Positions 46,225 through 56,900 of a DNA stretch of 64,000 nucleotides are shown here, piece by piece (positions within the stretch are counted from its first letter, which is position 1; every line of letters starts with the position of its first letter). Origin of the DNA: Meghimatium bilineatum (Eukaryota; Mollusca; Gastropoda; Stylommatophora; Philomycidae); NCBI GenBank assembly GCA_034231615.1, contig CM067309.1, positions 37,847,750 to 37,911,749 on the forward strand, read 5' to 3'. Under the pieces are notes generated by a model. It was not told where the DNA came from. It was given only the letters and a program-made list of their open reading frames with translations, and ran no database searches. Position numbers and translations under genes: made by a program.

Positions 46225-46500
46225 AGAATAAATAGAAAGAACTACTAAGAGAAATAAAGATCAGGCAAATAAAATACTTTGGACACAATAAAAGACATGA
46301 CACCTTATTAAAGACCTTACTTGAGGGTAAAGTCAAAGGGAAGCGAGCAAGAGGTAGGCAGAGATACAAGTGGGAGAGTAACATTACACGATGGACAGGT
46401 TACAGTCTAGCAGAGTGCACCACCAAGACAAGAGACAGGAGATGTTGGAGATACGTTGCAGCCAACCTTCGTTGCGGAGACGGCACTTGATGATGATATA
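46225..46500 (+). mobile_element. LINE family F 3' part
   Basis: Reads [52 protein letters not shown], then GATGATGATA. Confidence 0.85.
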
Positions 46501-46524
46501 GTAAATTAACACATAGAATTTATT

Positions 46525-46765
46525 AATTTCGTATGGGTGTGAGATGTTAGCGATCTCGCATTTCAATGGCTCTGCAAATGAGGGCGGTAGCCATCTCCTC
46601 TCCCTCTCAGTCTTTGCTTCCTGGATTAATCTAGTACCCACTTAATGCTGGGTCGACCTGGGAGCCGTTGCGATCTGAAAAACATTTCCGCCTCAACTGG
46701 GAAATGAACCCAGGACCACTCATATGCGAAGCCAGTGCACTAACCACTGTCTGCTGTTATCTTGT
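46525..46765 (-). mobile_element. Element T, copy 1
   Basis: The minus strand starts at TCGCATATGAGTGGTCCTGG (tRNA-like) and runs through GGCGGAAATGTTTTTCAGAT, GGGAGAGGAGATGGCTACCG to the GCTAACATCTCACACCC end. Copy 2 is at 50440-50645 on the plus strand. Confidence 0.75.
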
Positions 46766-47080
46766 TTCCCATATATGCGAAATTTGAAACTTTGTCTAGT
46801 ATAATATCATCTAGTTAAATTGATTCTGTCAGGCCGGTAAAGTTCATGATTTTCGTTTTATGTGTGTTTATTTGAAGGCTTATCTGTTGTGCAAAAAAAT
46901 AATTGAGTCTTTCTGTTTTTTTTTCCTTGGAGATCTTGGTGTGTTGAACTCAGGAGAGCAATATCATCTTCGAAGGTTATATCTTCCAGGGTCTTGTTGT
47001 TTACCTATTTGATTCCTAGCTGTTTTTGGTCTGTGCATTTCCTCATCACCCAGTCAATCGCGTAGCAAAACACGCATATA
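46766..47080 (-). mobile_element. LINE RT fragment with active-site box
   Basis: The minus strand encodes FCYAIDWVMRKCTDQKQLGI, ITFEDDIALLSSTHQDLQGK (catalytic box, FEDD here) and later KVSNF-like sequence. Related to 7190-8135. Confidence 0.75.
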
Positions 47081-47084
47081 TATA

Positions 47085-47690
47085 TATATATACAATAATG
47101 CAGAGGCGTGCAATGAAAACAATCGAACAGAATAAGTAAGCTATATGTCACATTCAGTGTGTGATTTGATGATAGAATATGTGTGACGTGTGGGTATCCA
47201 GTGGGATGAGAGTAGATAGATTAAGCTTGTACTGGGATATGTGTAGAATTTAATCATTCATGCACCAGTTAGTAAGATATCGCAACATGTGGGGAACTAA
47301 TGCACACACAAATGTAGATTAACATTACGTAAAGCAAAGGTAATGTAGTATTACAGGACGACGACTAACACACTATTAATGTCAGATGCTGACGTGAAGG
47401 AATACACACAATATCTTGCATCCACATTTCGCTCGGACTCATTAGTGTGTAGTTGTGTTATTCCTACTAGTCGTATTTTGATGTTACGTGCTTATCATCT
47501 TGATGAAGGCATTTTGGTCGAAACGTCAATTATGTCCTGTGTACTGTTATTTATATGATTGTGTAATGTGTACTGTTGTGTGTATTCTTTCACGTCAGCA
47601 TCCGATATCGATACTGTGTTAGTCGTTCTTCATCCAGTCAGACTACATTACCTGTATTTTACATAAGTACTATTTTCATACAGTTTTACA
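47085..47690 (+). mobile_element. Penelope-like or related element, copy 1
   Basis: Shares with 56990-57405 the stretch TTGATGAAGGCATTTTGGTC, GAAACGTC (47500-47527) and its flanks. Inverted arms of about 70 bp (47340-47413 and 47573-47658) face each other around it. Confidence 0.5.
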
Positions 47691-47699
47691 GCAGTATTA

Positions 47700-48260
47700 C
47701 CTTTTATTGATTGTCATATTAACATTATTATAGTGTTAATATACTTACAGAGTTAACACAGTTATAGCGTTAAAACAGTTATAGATGTAACACACTGTTA
47801 GTGTTATCACAGTTATATTATTGACACAATTATATCGTAAACACACTTATATAATTAATACCATTATATTGTTAACACATTTATATAATTAATACCATTA
47901 TATTGTTAACACATTTATAGTGTTAGCACGGTTATATTCCGAACGTACTTATATCGTTTACACCGTTATAGATTTAACACACTGTTATTGTTAATATAAT
48001 GATAGTGTTAATAGACTTACAGAGTTAACACCATTATAGCGTTAACACAGTTATATAGTTAAGACACCTATAGCATTAAGACAATTATAGCGTTAACACA
48101 GTTATATAGTTAAGACAATTATAGCATTAAGACAATTATAGCGTTAACACAGTTATATAGTTAAGACACCTATAGCATTAAGACAATTATAGTGTTAACA
48201 CAGTTATATAGTTAAGACTATTATAGCATTAAGACAATTATAGCGTTAAGACAATGGCAT
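47700..48260. repeat. Degenerate 17-18-bp minisatellite
   Basis: Built on GTTAACACAGTTATA with a cleaner 36-bp block (ACAATTATAGCGTTAAC) from 48045. Confidence 0.85.
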
Positions 48261-48299
48261 CATTTAAAATGTTAACAATTTTAGTACGTAGAAAGAGCA

Positions 48300-48360
48300 G
48301 ATACAGCTCAGTGGTCCGTACAATAGCTTCAATGTCTGGTGGTCCATGTTCGATTTTTTT
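48300..48360 (+). mobile_element. tRNA-like SINE head
   Basis: ACAGCTCAGTGGTCCGTACA is a good A box; CATGTTCGATTTTT is a B-box-like match 35 bases on. Not an intact tRNA. Confidence 0.45.
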
Positions 48361-48654
48361 TTTAACATTTCAGCTGGAACATTTTTAAAATTACAGACAG
48401 GTGCACGCAGACTAAGTATATGGGTAGCAGATCTTGTGAGAAATTCGAAACATCTGATCTAATGCTGATTCAATTATCAGCAGGTATGTCAATGGTCGTA
48501 AGATGGATCTCACACTGTAGGTATTCAGTACTCCCTGAAGTGAGAAAAGATTTTTGCACTTGACACAAAAATAACCGCCAGATGTAAATTCCCTATACGA
48601 TTCTCAAGCAGTTCTCATGGGGGTCAGACAATTGTTTCATTTACTCAACAGAAT

Positions 48655-49690
48655 GTATGTTGTTGTGGTCTAGACGGGAAGTAAAGAACAGTAGCACTGT
48701 GGTTTGTCGTGAACTAGACAGGCACAATAAAAAGTAGCACTATGGTTTGCTGTGAACTAGACAGGCACAATGAATAGTATAACTTTGGTTTGCTGTGAAC
48801 TAGACAGGCACAATGAATAGTATAACTTTGGTTTGCTGTGAACTAGACAGGCACAATGAATAGTATACCTTTGTTTTGCTGTGATCTAGACAGCACAATG
48901 AATAGTATAACTTTGGTTTGCTGTGAACTAGACAGGCACAATGAATAGTATAACTTTGGTTTGCTGTGAACTAGACAGGCACAATGAATAGTATAACTTT
49001 GGTTTGCTGTGAACTAGACAGGCACAATAAAAAGTAGCACTATGGTTTGCTGTGAACTAGACAGGCACAATGAATAGTATAACTTTGGTTTGCTGTGAAC
49101 TAGACAGGCACAATACAAAGTAGCACTATGGTCTGCTGTGAACTAGACAGGCACAATGAATAGTATAACTTTGGTTTGCTGTGAACTAGACAGGCACAAT
49201 GAATAGTATAACTTTGGTTTGCTGTTAACTAGACAGGCGCAATAAAAAGTAGCACTATGGTTTGCTGTGAACTAGACAGGCACAATGAATAGTATAACTT
49301 TGGTTTGCTGTGAACTAGACAGGCACAATAAAAAGTAGCACTATGGTCTGCTGTGAACTAGACAGGCACAATGAATAGTATAACTTTGGTTTGCTGTGAA
49401 CTAGACAGGCACAATGAATAGTATAACTTTGGTTTGCTGTGAACTAGACAGGCACAATGAATAGTATAACTTTGGTTTGCTGTGAACTAGACAGGCATAA
49501 TGAATAGTATAACTTTGGTTTGCTGTGAACTAGACAGGCACAATGAATAGTATAACTTTGGTTTGCTGTGAACTAGACAGGCACAATAAAAAGTAGCACT
49601 ATGGTTTGCTGTGAACTAGACAGGCACAATAAACAGTAGCACTATGGTTTGCTGTGAACTAGACAGGCACAATAAACAGTAGCACAATCG
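48655..49690 (+). repeat. 43-bp minisatellite with two unit types
   Basis: About 24 units of GGTTTGCTGTGAACTAGACA, GGCACAAT followed by either GAATAGTATAACTTT or AAAAAGTAGCACTAT; the two types alternate in blocks. Confidence 0.95.
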
Positions 49691-49704
49691 TTTGCCGTGC
49701 ATTC

Positions 49705-50175
49705 AGTACGAGATGTTCAGGAGGTTTTGTAATGGAGTTGGCTGTCCCATAAATTAGGTCAAAACAAGCCTACAGTTAAGTGGTGGTGGGAGGCTGGAGT
49801 GGTTAAGCCCACCATCACCCCTTAGCAATTCAGAACATAACTTTTAGTACTAGGAATAAGGCCAAATGGTGTGCCCTGCCCCAGCAATTCCTCCCCTCCC
49901 CCAAAGATCCGCAAATATGTCATCAAACAGAGAAACACAAAAAAGTGTGAATGAGCTATTTTTAAGTAAATTCCCACTCCCTTCAGAAAAAAGAACCTAC
50001 GGACCTGGGTCAAGATGACCCGAAAGTTATGGTGAAGTGGGAAGTGCTGGACCGTAAATCGTATCTATCTAATTAATCTTAAAGCGACGACGCTACAATC
50101 ATTTTTACGGGACCACATCTGCTAAGTAACAGGAGTTTGAGAACGTACTTAGGCCACCTACTCAACAATGAAACC
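49705..50175 (+). mobile_element. SINE-2-like remnant, interrupted
   Basis: GGAGTTGGCTGTCCCATAAA at 49734 and TCTGCTAAGTAACAGGAGTT, TGAGAACG near 50120 fit the two halves of SINE-2; the middle is replaced. Confidence 0.4.
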
Positions 50176-50267
50176 ACGCCGGTTTAGCCTTCGACAACAA
50201 CAGCTTCAGTCAATTTTTATTATTTGCTGATCATGACACCTTTAATAGCAAATTATGAGCTTCAATT

Positions 50268-50405
50268 TATAGCCGAGCTCTGCCTTTTCTCCGTCTTCAA
50301 TTTACAGCCGAGCTCTGCCTTTTCTCCGTCTTCAATTTATAGCTGAGCTCTGCTTTTTCTCCGTCTTCAATTTATAGCTGAGCTCTGCCTTTTCTCCGTC
50401 TTCTA
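50268..50405. repeat. 36-bp minisatellite
   Basis: Four units of CTTCAATTTATAGCTGAGCT, CTGCCTTTTCTCCGT. Confidence 0.92.
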
Positions 50406-50439
50406 CTTCCACTGCTAGTTATTCTTCTTCTTGCACTTG

Positions 50440-50645
50440 CGTCGCATATGAGTGGTTCTGGGTTCATTCTCCAGCTGAGGCGGAAATGTTTTTCAGATCG
50501 CAACGGCTCCCGGGTCGATCCAGCCTTAAATGGGTACCGGATTAATTCGGGAAGTAAAGACTAAGAGGGAGAGGAGATGGCTACCGCCTTCATTTGCAGA
50601 GCCACTGAAATGTGAGATTGCTAACATCTCACACCCCTACGGCAT
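50440..50645 (+). mobile_element. Element T, copy 2
   Basis: TCGCATATGAGTGGTTCTGG, AATGTTTTTCAGATCGCAAC, GGGAGAGGAGATGGCTACCG, CTAACATCTCACACCC. Opposite in orientation to copy 1. Confidence 0.75.
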
Positions 50646-50659
50646 TAATAAATGCTATA

Positions 50660-50895
50660 GGTTACTTTATTTTACTTTTTATTCTTCTTCTTAATATTTC
50701 TTTCTTTTCTTCTCCTCTCAATTTTCCATCTCGTCTCTCTTTTCCTTCCTTCTTCTTGTAATTTTTTTTTCATTTTCTTCCTTTCACTTTTTTCTTTTTC
50801 TTCATTCTTCAATTTTGTTCTCCTTCTTTTTCTTTCCATTTTCTATATCTTTTTTTGTTTTTCTTTTTTTCCGTGTATTGCTTTTTCTGCCTTTT
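50660..50895. other. Pyrimidine-rich tract
   Basis: TTCTTTCTTTTCTTC-rich plus strand without a fixed period. Confidence 0.7.
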
Positions 50896-51550
50896 GCTCT
50901 TCTGCAACTGGTATTTACACAGAAATACATAAAAATGTTAGCGATTATGTGTATGTAAGTTTTCCTTATTTGAAATCGTAAAATGAACAAATTCATTTTT
51001 GGTTAAATGGTTTACCATAGAAAAATAAATCTCTGTTCTTTAGAAAACTATTCTACTGGAAAAATGTACTCATAAACTCGTGACTGTTAGGTTAGAAAGC
51101 TATACATATGGCAAGAAATAAACTAAATTTGAAATTAGTAAATTTAAAAGAAGACTACTGGGAAATTGTGTACGATCAGCAATTTTTGGAGGTTGTCAAT
51201 TACTGAAGAGCAAGATCGTTCAGTCCCACAAACAAGAATTCGAATATCTATTCACAAGTAAACCGTTTCCATAACTGATATTATGGCTATCAGGTAGGTA
51301 CCGGTATACGTATTTGTTTATATCGTATTTGGGTATGTGTATATAATAGATGTAGTTGTTGTGACTATAGGGCACAGGCTATTGTTGGTGCCTTCCTGGG
51401 TTACGGTACGCTAAGGCGCTTCCATTTTGTCTGGTGTACACAGACTGCTCAAGACAAAGCCGGCCTATGCTATGTAGTTACGCTCTGCTGGACACCAGGT
51501 AAACGTATTAAGCCACTACTGGCTATCGGTAATAAACATATCGATAATAA
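50896..51550. other. Intergenic, nothing seen
   Basis: No domain or repeat recognised. Confidence 0.4.
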
Positions 51551-51554
51551 ATAC

Positions 51555-52200
51555 CTTAAAAACAAGTTAAGTAATTCACTTACTTAGGAAGCATTATAAT
51601 GAGTGAAGGGGAAAAAAACAGTAGATATAAAATAGATGCAACAAAACATACCAGATTCTAGGACACATGACACATATTTTCAAGAACAAAAATGCAAACA
51701 TAGACACTAAAGTTACATTATACAAGACTATTATTATCCCATCACTGTGCTACCAGCGTCAAACATGGAGAATGACAGCACAAGAGTGTCATTAAGAGAT
51801 AGAATTAGAAACGACAACATCAGACAGATAACCAAAACAATACCAGTATTGGAACACATCAAAAGACAACATATCAAGTGGTTTTCACACGCTTCGCGAC
51901 CACCAACAGACAGCATGCCACAGATGGCCATAACACATAAGCATCACGGCTATAAAGTCAGAGGTAGAACATGTAAAAGAAATAAAAGAAGCCACAGGGA
52001 CAAGCTTACAAACAGCAGACATAAAGTCCATCTCCAGAGAACCCTTTTACCCCTGGCGCTGCAAGGCAAACACGGGATACATCGTATAGATAGCTAAATA
52101 GATAGATAGATTAGATAAATAGATACATAAATAGATAGATAGATAGATGGATGGATGGATGGATGAATGGATAGATAGATAGATAGATAGAGTGAGAGAG
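51555..52200 (+). mobile_element. LINE family H copy with GATA tail
   Basis: Reads YLGSIMSEGEKNSRYKID, NIDTKVTLYKTIIIPSLCYQ, then [40 protein letters not shown] and SPENPF-GAARQT. It ends in (GATA)n at 52083-52190, probably its 3' tail. Confidence 0.82.
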
Positions 52201-52249
52201 AGAAAGAGAGAAAGGACATCGTTGACTTACTACATTTTGAAAAATTAAC

Positions 52250-52560
52250 CAATTCTATGTTTCTCCGTCCATTTTTTCTGCCATTATTGTTCGTGACACA
52301 GCATTGCGATGGGATGTTTTGAGAAACCTATGCTTTTCATAATCACCCACATTTGACAAAGCTGTACACAGTCGAACGTTTTGTTCTAGTCAGTACAACA
52401 AGAACGTAAACCGACATTGAATCCCCTGCATTGCTCTGTAATAATTCATGTACTGAATTCGTGAACTGTGATACTTCTGTCAGATCTAGCCTAGCAGTAT
52501 CTTCTCATATCTTTTCCTGTAGTCTAGTTTGTCCATTTATGTGGTTGAAAGTACAGTGCA
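52250..52560 (-). mobile_element. LINE RT fragment
   Basis: The minus strand encodes NVGLRSCCTD, NKTFDCVQLCQMWVIMKSIG and FSKHP, the RT region around the first catalytic Asp (KAFDCV-like). Stops present. Confidence 0.65.
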
Positions 52561-52569
52561 GGATTTACC

Positions 52570-52765
52570 TATAAGCTAAACAAGCTATAGCTTAGGACCC
52601 CCACTTTCTTGGGGCCCCCCAAAAAGTTTTTGATTTCACTATCTATATATTCTTAATCGTTAAAGGGCCCAATATCTCAAATAGCTTAGGACCCCATATC
52701 TCAAATAGCTTAGGGCCCCATATCTCAAATAGCTTAGGGTCTTATCAAGTCTATATCAAGCCCTG
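52570..52765. repeat. GGGCCC-rich repeat
   Basis: CATATCTCAAATAGCTTAGG repeated three times after a GGGGCCCCCC stretch; a possible DNA transposon remnant, unclassified. Confidence 0.5.
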
Positions 52766-52774
52766 GTTAAAGTT

Positions 52775-53045
52775 ATAGTTCGTATGTGTGACAGCAAAAG
52801 TCTTTCTATCGTATGTGTGACAGCAAAAGTCTGTCTATCGTATGTGTGACAGCAAAAGTCTGTCTATCGTATGTGTGACAGCAAAAGTCTGTCTATCGTA
52901 TGTGTGACAGCAAATGTCTGTCTATCGTATGTGTGACAGCAAAAGTCTGTCTATCGTATGTGTGACAGCAAAAGTCTGTCTATCGTATGTGTGACAGCAA
53001 AAGTATGTCTATCGTATGTGTGACAGCAAAAGTCTGTCTATTGTC
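52775..53045 (+). repeat. 29-bp minisatellite
   Basis: Nine units of TCGTATGTGTGACAGCAAAA plus GTCTGTCTA. Confidence 0.95.
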
Positions 53046-53094
53046 TTTTTCATTGTCTTATCTGTTGTCGTTTCTTTGCTTCTGCTGTTAAGGC

Positions 53095-53465
53095 GTCGCA
53101 GGATTGAATGACGATCGATTTTCAGGCTATGACACGTTTGATCGCTTGATATGCAGTAATACTGTGACGTTTCAGATTGTTGGTAACTCCTTCAATCTAT
53201 CTACTTCTCGGTCTTCCTCTGTATCTTGCGGTTTCTATTTTCTTGTTGCATGCTCTGGCCGCTGGTCAATAAAAATTCATTCTCATTAGGTGCCCAAACC
53301 ATTTCGGTGTCTGTTTTTCAACATATTTGACCACTGATGTTGTTCCAACAGTTCTTGTAATCTCCTCATTTGTCACATGATATTTTCTTGTTTTGTTTGT
53401 TGCTTTTCTTAGACATCTCATTTCACAAGTAATTAGCTTTGTCTATTGTACTTTAGTTAATGTCC
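53095..53465 (-). mobile_element. LINE family I fragment (C-terminal)
   Basis: The minus strand encodes EMRCLRKATNKTRKYHVTNE, EITRTVGTTSVVKYVEKQ and PKWFGHLMRMNFY. Confidence 0.75.
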
Positions 53466-53474
53466 ATGCACACA

Positions 53475-53600
53475 ATAATACATTTCCCGTGTCGGTAACA
53501 CGGAGTAATACATTTGCCGTCCCAGTAACATAGAGTAATACATTTCCCGTCCCGGTAATACAGAATACTACATTTCCTGTCACAGTAACAAACATTCGAC
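53475..53600. repeat. 30-bp minisatellite 5' of gene B
   Basis: Four to five units of GTAATACATTTCCCGTCCCG type, the reverse complement of the array 5' of gene A. Confidence 0.85.
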
Positions 53601-53644
53601 TTCACGTTTTCTAGTAATAATTTCATAACTTTTTCGTGCAACGT

Positions 53645-53735
53645 TATTAAAACCAACTATTATCACAAACCAACTATTATCACAAACCACTATTATCACA
53701 ACCAACTAGTATCACAAACAACTATTATCAAAAGT
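53645..53735. repeat. Short repeat 5' of gene B exon 1
   Basis: CCAACTATTATCACAAA units, the mirror counterpart of 31840-31965. Confidence 0.85.
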
Positions 53736-53785
53736 TTTTATTTTTGTTGGGATAAATGTCTGACAAAATTGTGTTTCTCTTGCAG

Positions 53786-53975
53786 ATTTCTTCTAATGGT
53801 TTCACTCCTTGAGTGCGTGATGCCATACAAGATGTATCAACATAAAATACCAAATGGCGCATCAATTCCGTTTCCATGTAAACCAGGAAAGATATGGGAA
53901 GGAGTCGGACATTTCAACGATAAAGGAACGGGTCCCAGAAATAATTTTGGTCTTGACTTTGCTGCAGCTGGACAT
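53786..53975 (+). CDS. Gene B exon 1 (first seen): temptin N-terminal part
   Basis: 190 bp, acceptor TTTCTCTTGCAG, donor CAT|GTAAGA. It encodes FLLMVSLLEC, then [27 protein letters not shown] and [18 protein letters not shown] is nearer to the temptin consensus than the VVAGH of gene A. The upstream start-codon exon is not identified. A 48-bp minisatellite of about 16 copies starts about 12 bp after the donor. Confidence 0.9.
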
Positions 53976-56900
53976 GTAAGATTTGTTCACTTTTCTACTG
54001 TCCAGTCTTCTTTGTTCTGATCTTGTTGTTACTGTTACTTTTCTACTGTCCAGTCTTCTTTGTTCTGATCTTGTTGTTACTTTTACTTTTCTACTGTCTA
54101 GTCTTCTTTGTTCTGATCTTGTTGTTACTTTTACTTTTCTACTGTCCAGTCTTCATTGTTCTGATCTTGTTGTTACTTTTACTTTTCTACTGTCCAGTCT
54201 TCTTTGTTCTGATCTTGTTGTTACTTTTACTTTTCTACTGTCCAGTCTTCTTTGTTCTGATCTTGTTGTTACTGTTACTGTTCTACTGTCCAGTCTTCTT
54301 TGATCTGATCTTGTTGTTACTGTTACTTTTCTACTGTCCAGTCTTCTTTGTTCTGATCTTGTTGTTACTGTTAATGTTCTACTGTCCAGTCTTCTTTGAT
54401 CTGATCTTGTTGTTACTGTTACTTTTCTACCGTCGAGTCTTCTGTGTTCTGATCTTGTTGTTACTGTTACTGTTCTACTGTCCAGTCTTCTTTGATCTGA
54501 TCTTGTTGTTACTGTTACTTGTCTACCGTCCATTCTTCTTTGTTCTGATCTTGTTGTTACTGTTACTTTTCTACTGTCCAGTCTTCTTTGTTCTGATCTT
54601 GTTGTTACTGTTACTTTTCTACTGTCCAGTCTTCTTTGTTCTGATCTTGTTGTTACTGTTACTTTTCTACTGTCCAGTCTTCTTTGTTCTGACCTTGCTG
54701 TTACTGTTACTTTTCTACTGTGTGTCTTCTTTCCTCTGATCTTGTTGTTACTATTACTTTCAGCAACCATTTGAAGATGACAGTGAATTCTAATGCAAGT
54801 TTCCATGTGTCATTAAAACGAAGTTGTGTTCGCTACTTCAGCTATTCTCTCAATCCGCCGCATGCTGGAGCCATCTATAACTAGATATTCTTTCTTGGTG
54901 TTTCGCGGCTGATTCTATGTGTATAACATTTTCTGCTGATTGCTTACAGAAATGTGTTTGTAGAGTTTATAGTTTTGAGATATAGAAGTTTGATATATTT
55001 GGGAGTGGGTCAGGGATTTTTAAAAAGTATTGCAAAAATGTTCAGTATGTTTGAGAAAAATTGTGAACTGTTCATATTAATATTAAAACAATGAACACCT
55101 CCCTATGTAATTGTGGTAAATAGCCTCGTTTTGAATTTGAAAATTTTTCTTGCACACATATCATGTTTAGGTATCAATTTATAATCAAGTTATTAATTCT
55201 AAATGTCGGGGGGGGGGGGGGGGATATTTCTCAGTACTGCAGAAATATTGATAAGTTCCTCAACAGTATGCTATGGCAGATCTGCCCAAAGTACTTATAC
55301 AATGGGTTGACTGCTGTTAATATTACTGTTCGCATTGCAACCTTAGTTTTTAATGATGAATCACAAACTATGCAAGCTCCACTTAGGCTGTTGGAAGTGA
55401 CATACGGAAAATTCACCTTGGGTTACTTCGCAAGAACTAATTCTAAGAGACTGTTCAATGCACAAAATAAGGTTACCGAGGCAACCATAGAAGCCAGAAG
55501 AGCCATGAAAAGGAGGAGATTGGGTCTAGATGAAGCACAAGTTGAAGCTGAAGGGTATCCATACTATAACATTTATATGTTGTTAACATTTTTAGAAATG
55601 GACAAAGGAACTGTGTCAGAAAGATTCCGATGGAGATGGACGGACCAACGGACAGGAATTAGGTGACCCAGACTGTGTGTGGAGAGAAAACGAGGTTACC
55701 AATACCACAGACAATTTATCACACCCAGGTTAGTGAATGAACGAGGTTATCAATACTACAGACAATTTATCACACCCAGGTTAGTGAATGAACGAGGTTA
55801 CCAATACCACAGACAATTTATCACACCCAGGTTACTGAATGAACGAGGTTACCAATACTACAGACAATTTATCACACCCAGGTTAGTGAATGAACGAGGT
55901 TACCAATACTACAGACAATTTATCACACCCAGGTTAGTGAATGAACGAGGTTACCAATACTACAGACAATTTATCACACCCAGGTTAGTGAATGAACGAG
56001 GTTACCAATACTACAGACAATTTATCACACCCAGATTAGTGAATGAACGAGGTTACCAATACCACAGACAATTTATCACACCCAGGTTAGTTACTCATAC
56101 ATGTTCTATGTCTGTCTATGGAGCCAGCGTACAGTACTATTTGTTTACCTATATTTATTCTCATTCCTTCTGTTTGTCCCCTTATCGAGCCATGATTACT
56201 GGAAACGCCGTCCCCCATTCTTAGCTTCTACGACCCTGCCTTACGCTTAGGTTCTTGTTGCGAACTCTTAACTCCCTCTCCGTGTAGATTCGGCTTTTGT
56301 CTGATTTTATTGTCTCTTATTGCCGAGGATATTTTTTTTTTCTCGCCTTCATTAGAACAGAAATGAACACACACATGAACATACAAATTAAAACACAAAT
56401 TTTCGCCCATGTGTTGCCGGGCCCGAAAGAGGAGCAAAGAATAGCAACACTGTTTACCTTCCACGCATGTCGTAAAGGCAACTAAGGAGGTTATGGGATG
56501 GAGCTGGCTGTCCCATCCCATATAGGGTCAGTGACCCAAAGCCATACTGAAATCGTTTGTGTCAGGCCGAAAGGCGCAGATATCGCAGCAATGCTGTAAA
56601 CCATGACACAAAGCATTCCGTTCTCTGGACTACATCCTGCTAATCTGCAGGAGTTTGAGAACGAACGCAGAAGAAGAAGAAGAAGAAGAAGAAAACACAA
56701 ATTAACAAATAAATAAACAACAAATTAACACATTAACAAACAAATAATTTTTTTAAACAAATTAGAACAATTAAAAACAAACAACGAAAACATTAGCAAA
56801 TAAAACACTAGGAAACAAACAAACAAATCAACAAAGAACTTATCAAAGAAACATACTAATTAACAAATTAAAAAAACAAACCTACCTTTTGTTTGTATTT

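Noticed and set aside
48655..49690. CRISPR-like array or centromeric satellite
   Set aside because: No unique spacers, and the array is only 1 kb long and lies among dispersed repeats.
54023..54806. Leu/Phe-rich and basic repeat proteins on the two strands
   Set aside because: Product of the 48-bp intron minisatellite; the array lies between two well supported exons of gene B.
55679..56224. Repeat protein with eight 17-residue units
   Set aside because: Out-of-frame reading of the amplified exon 2 end; the real frame stops at TAG after each donor.
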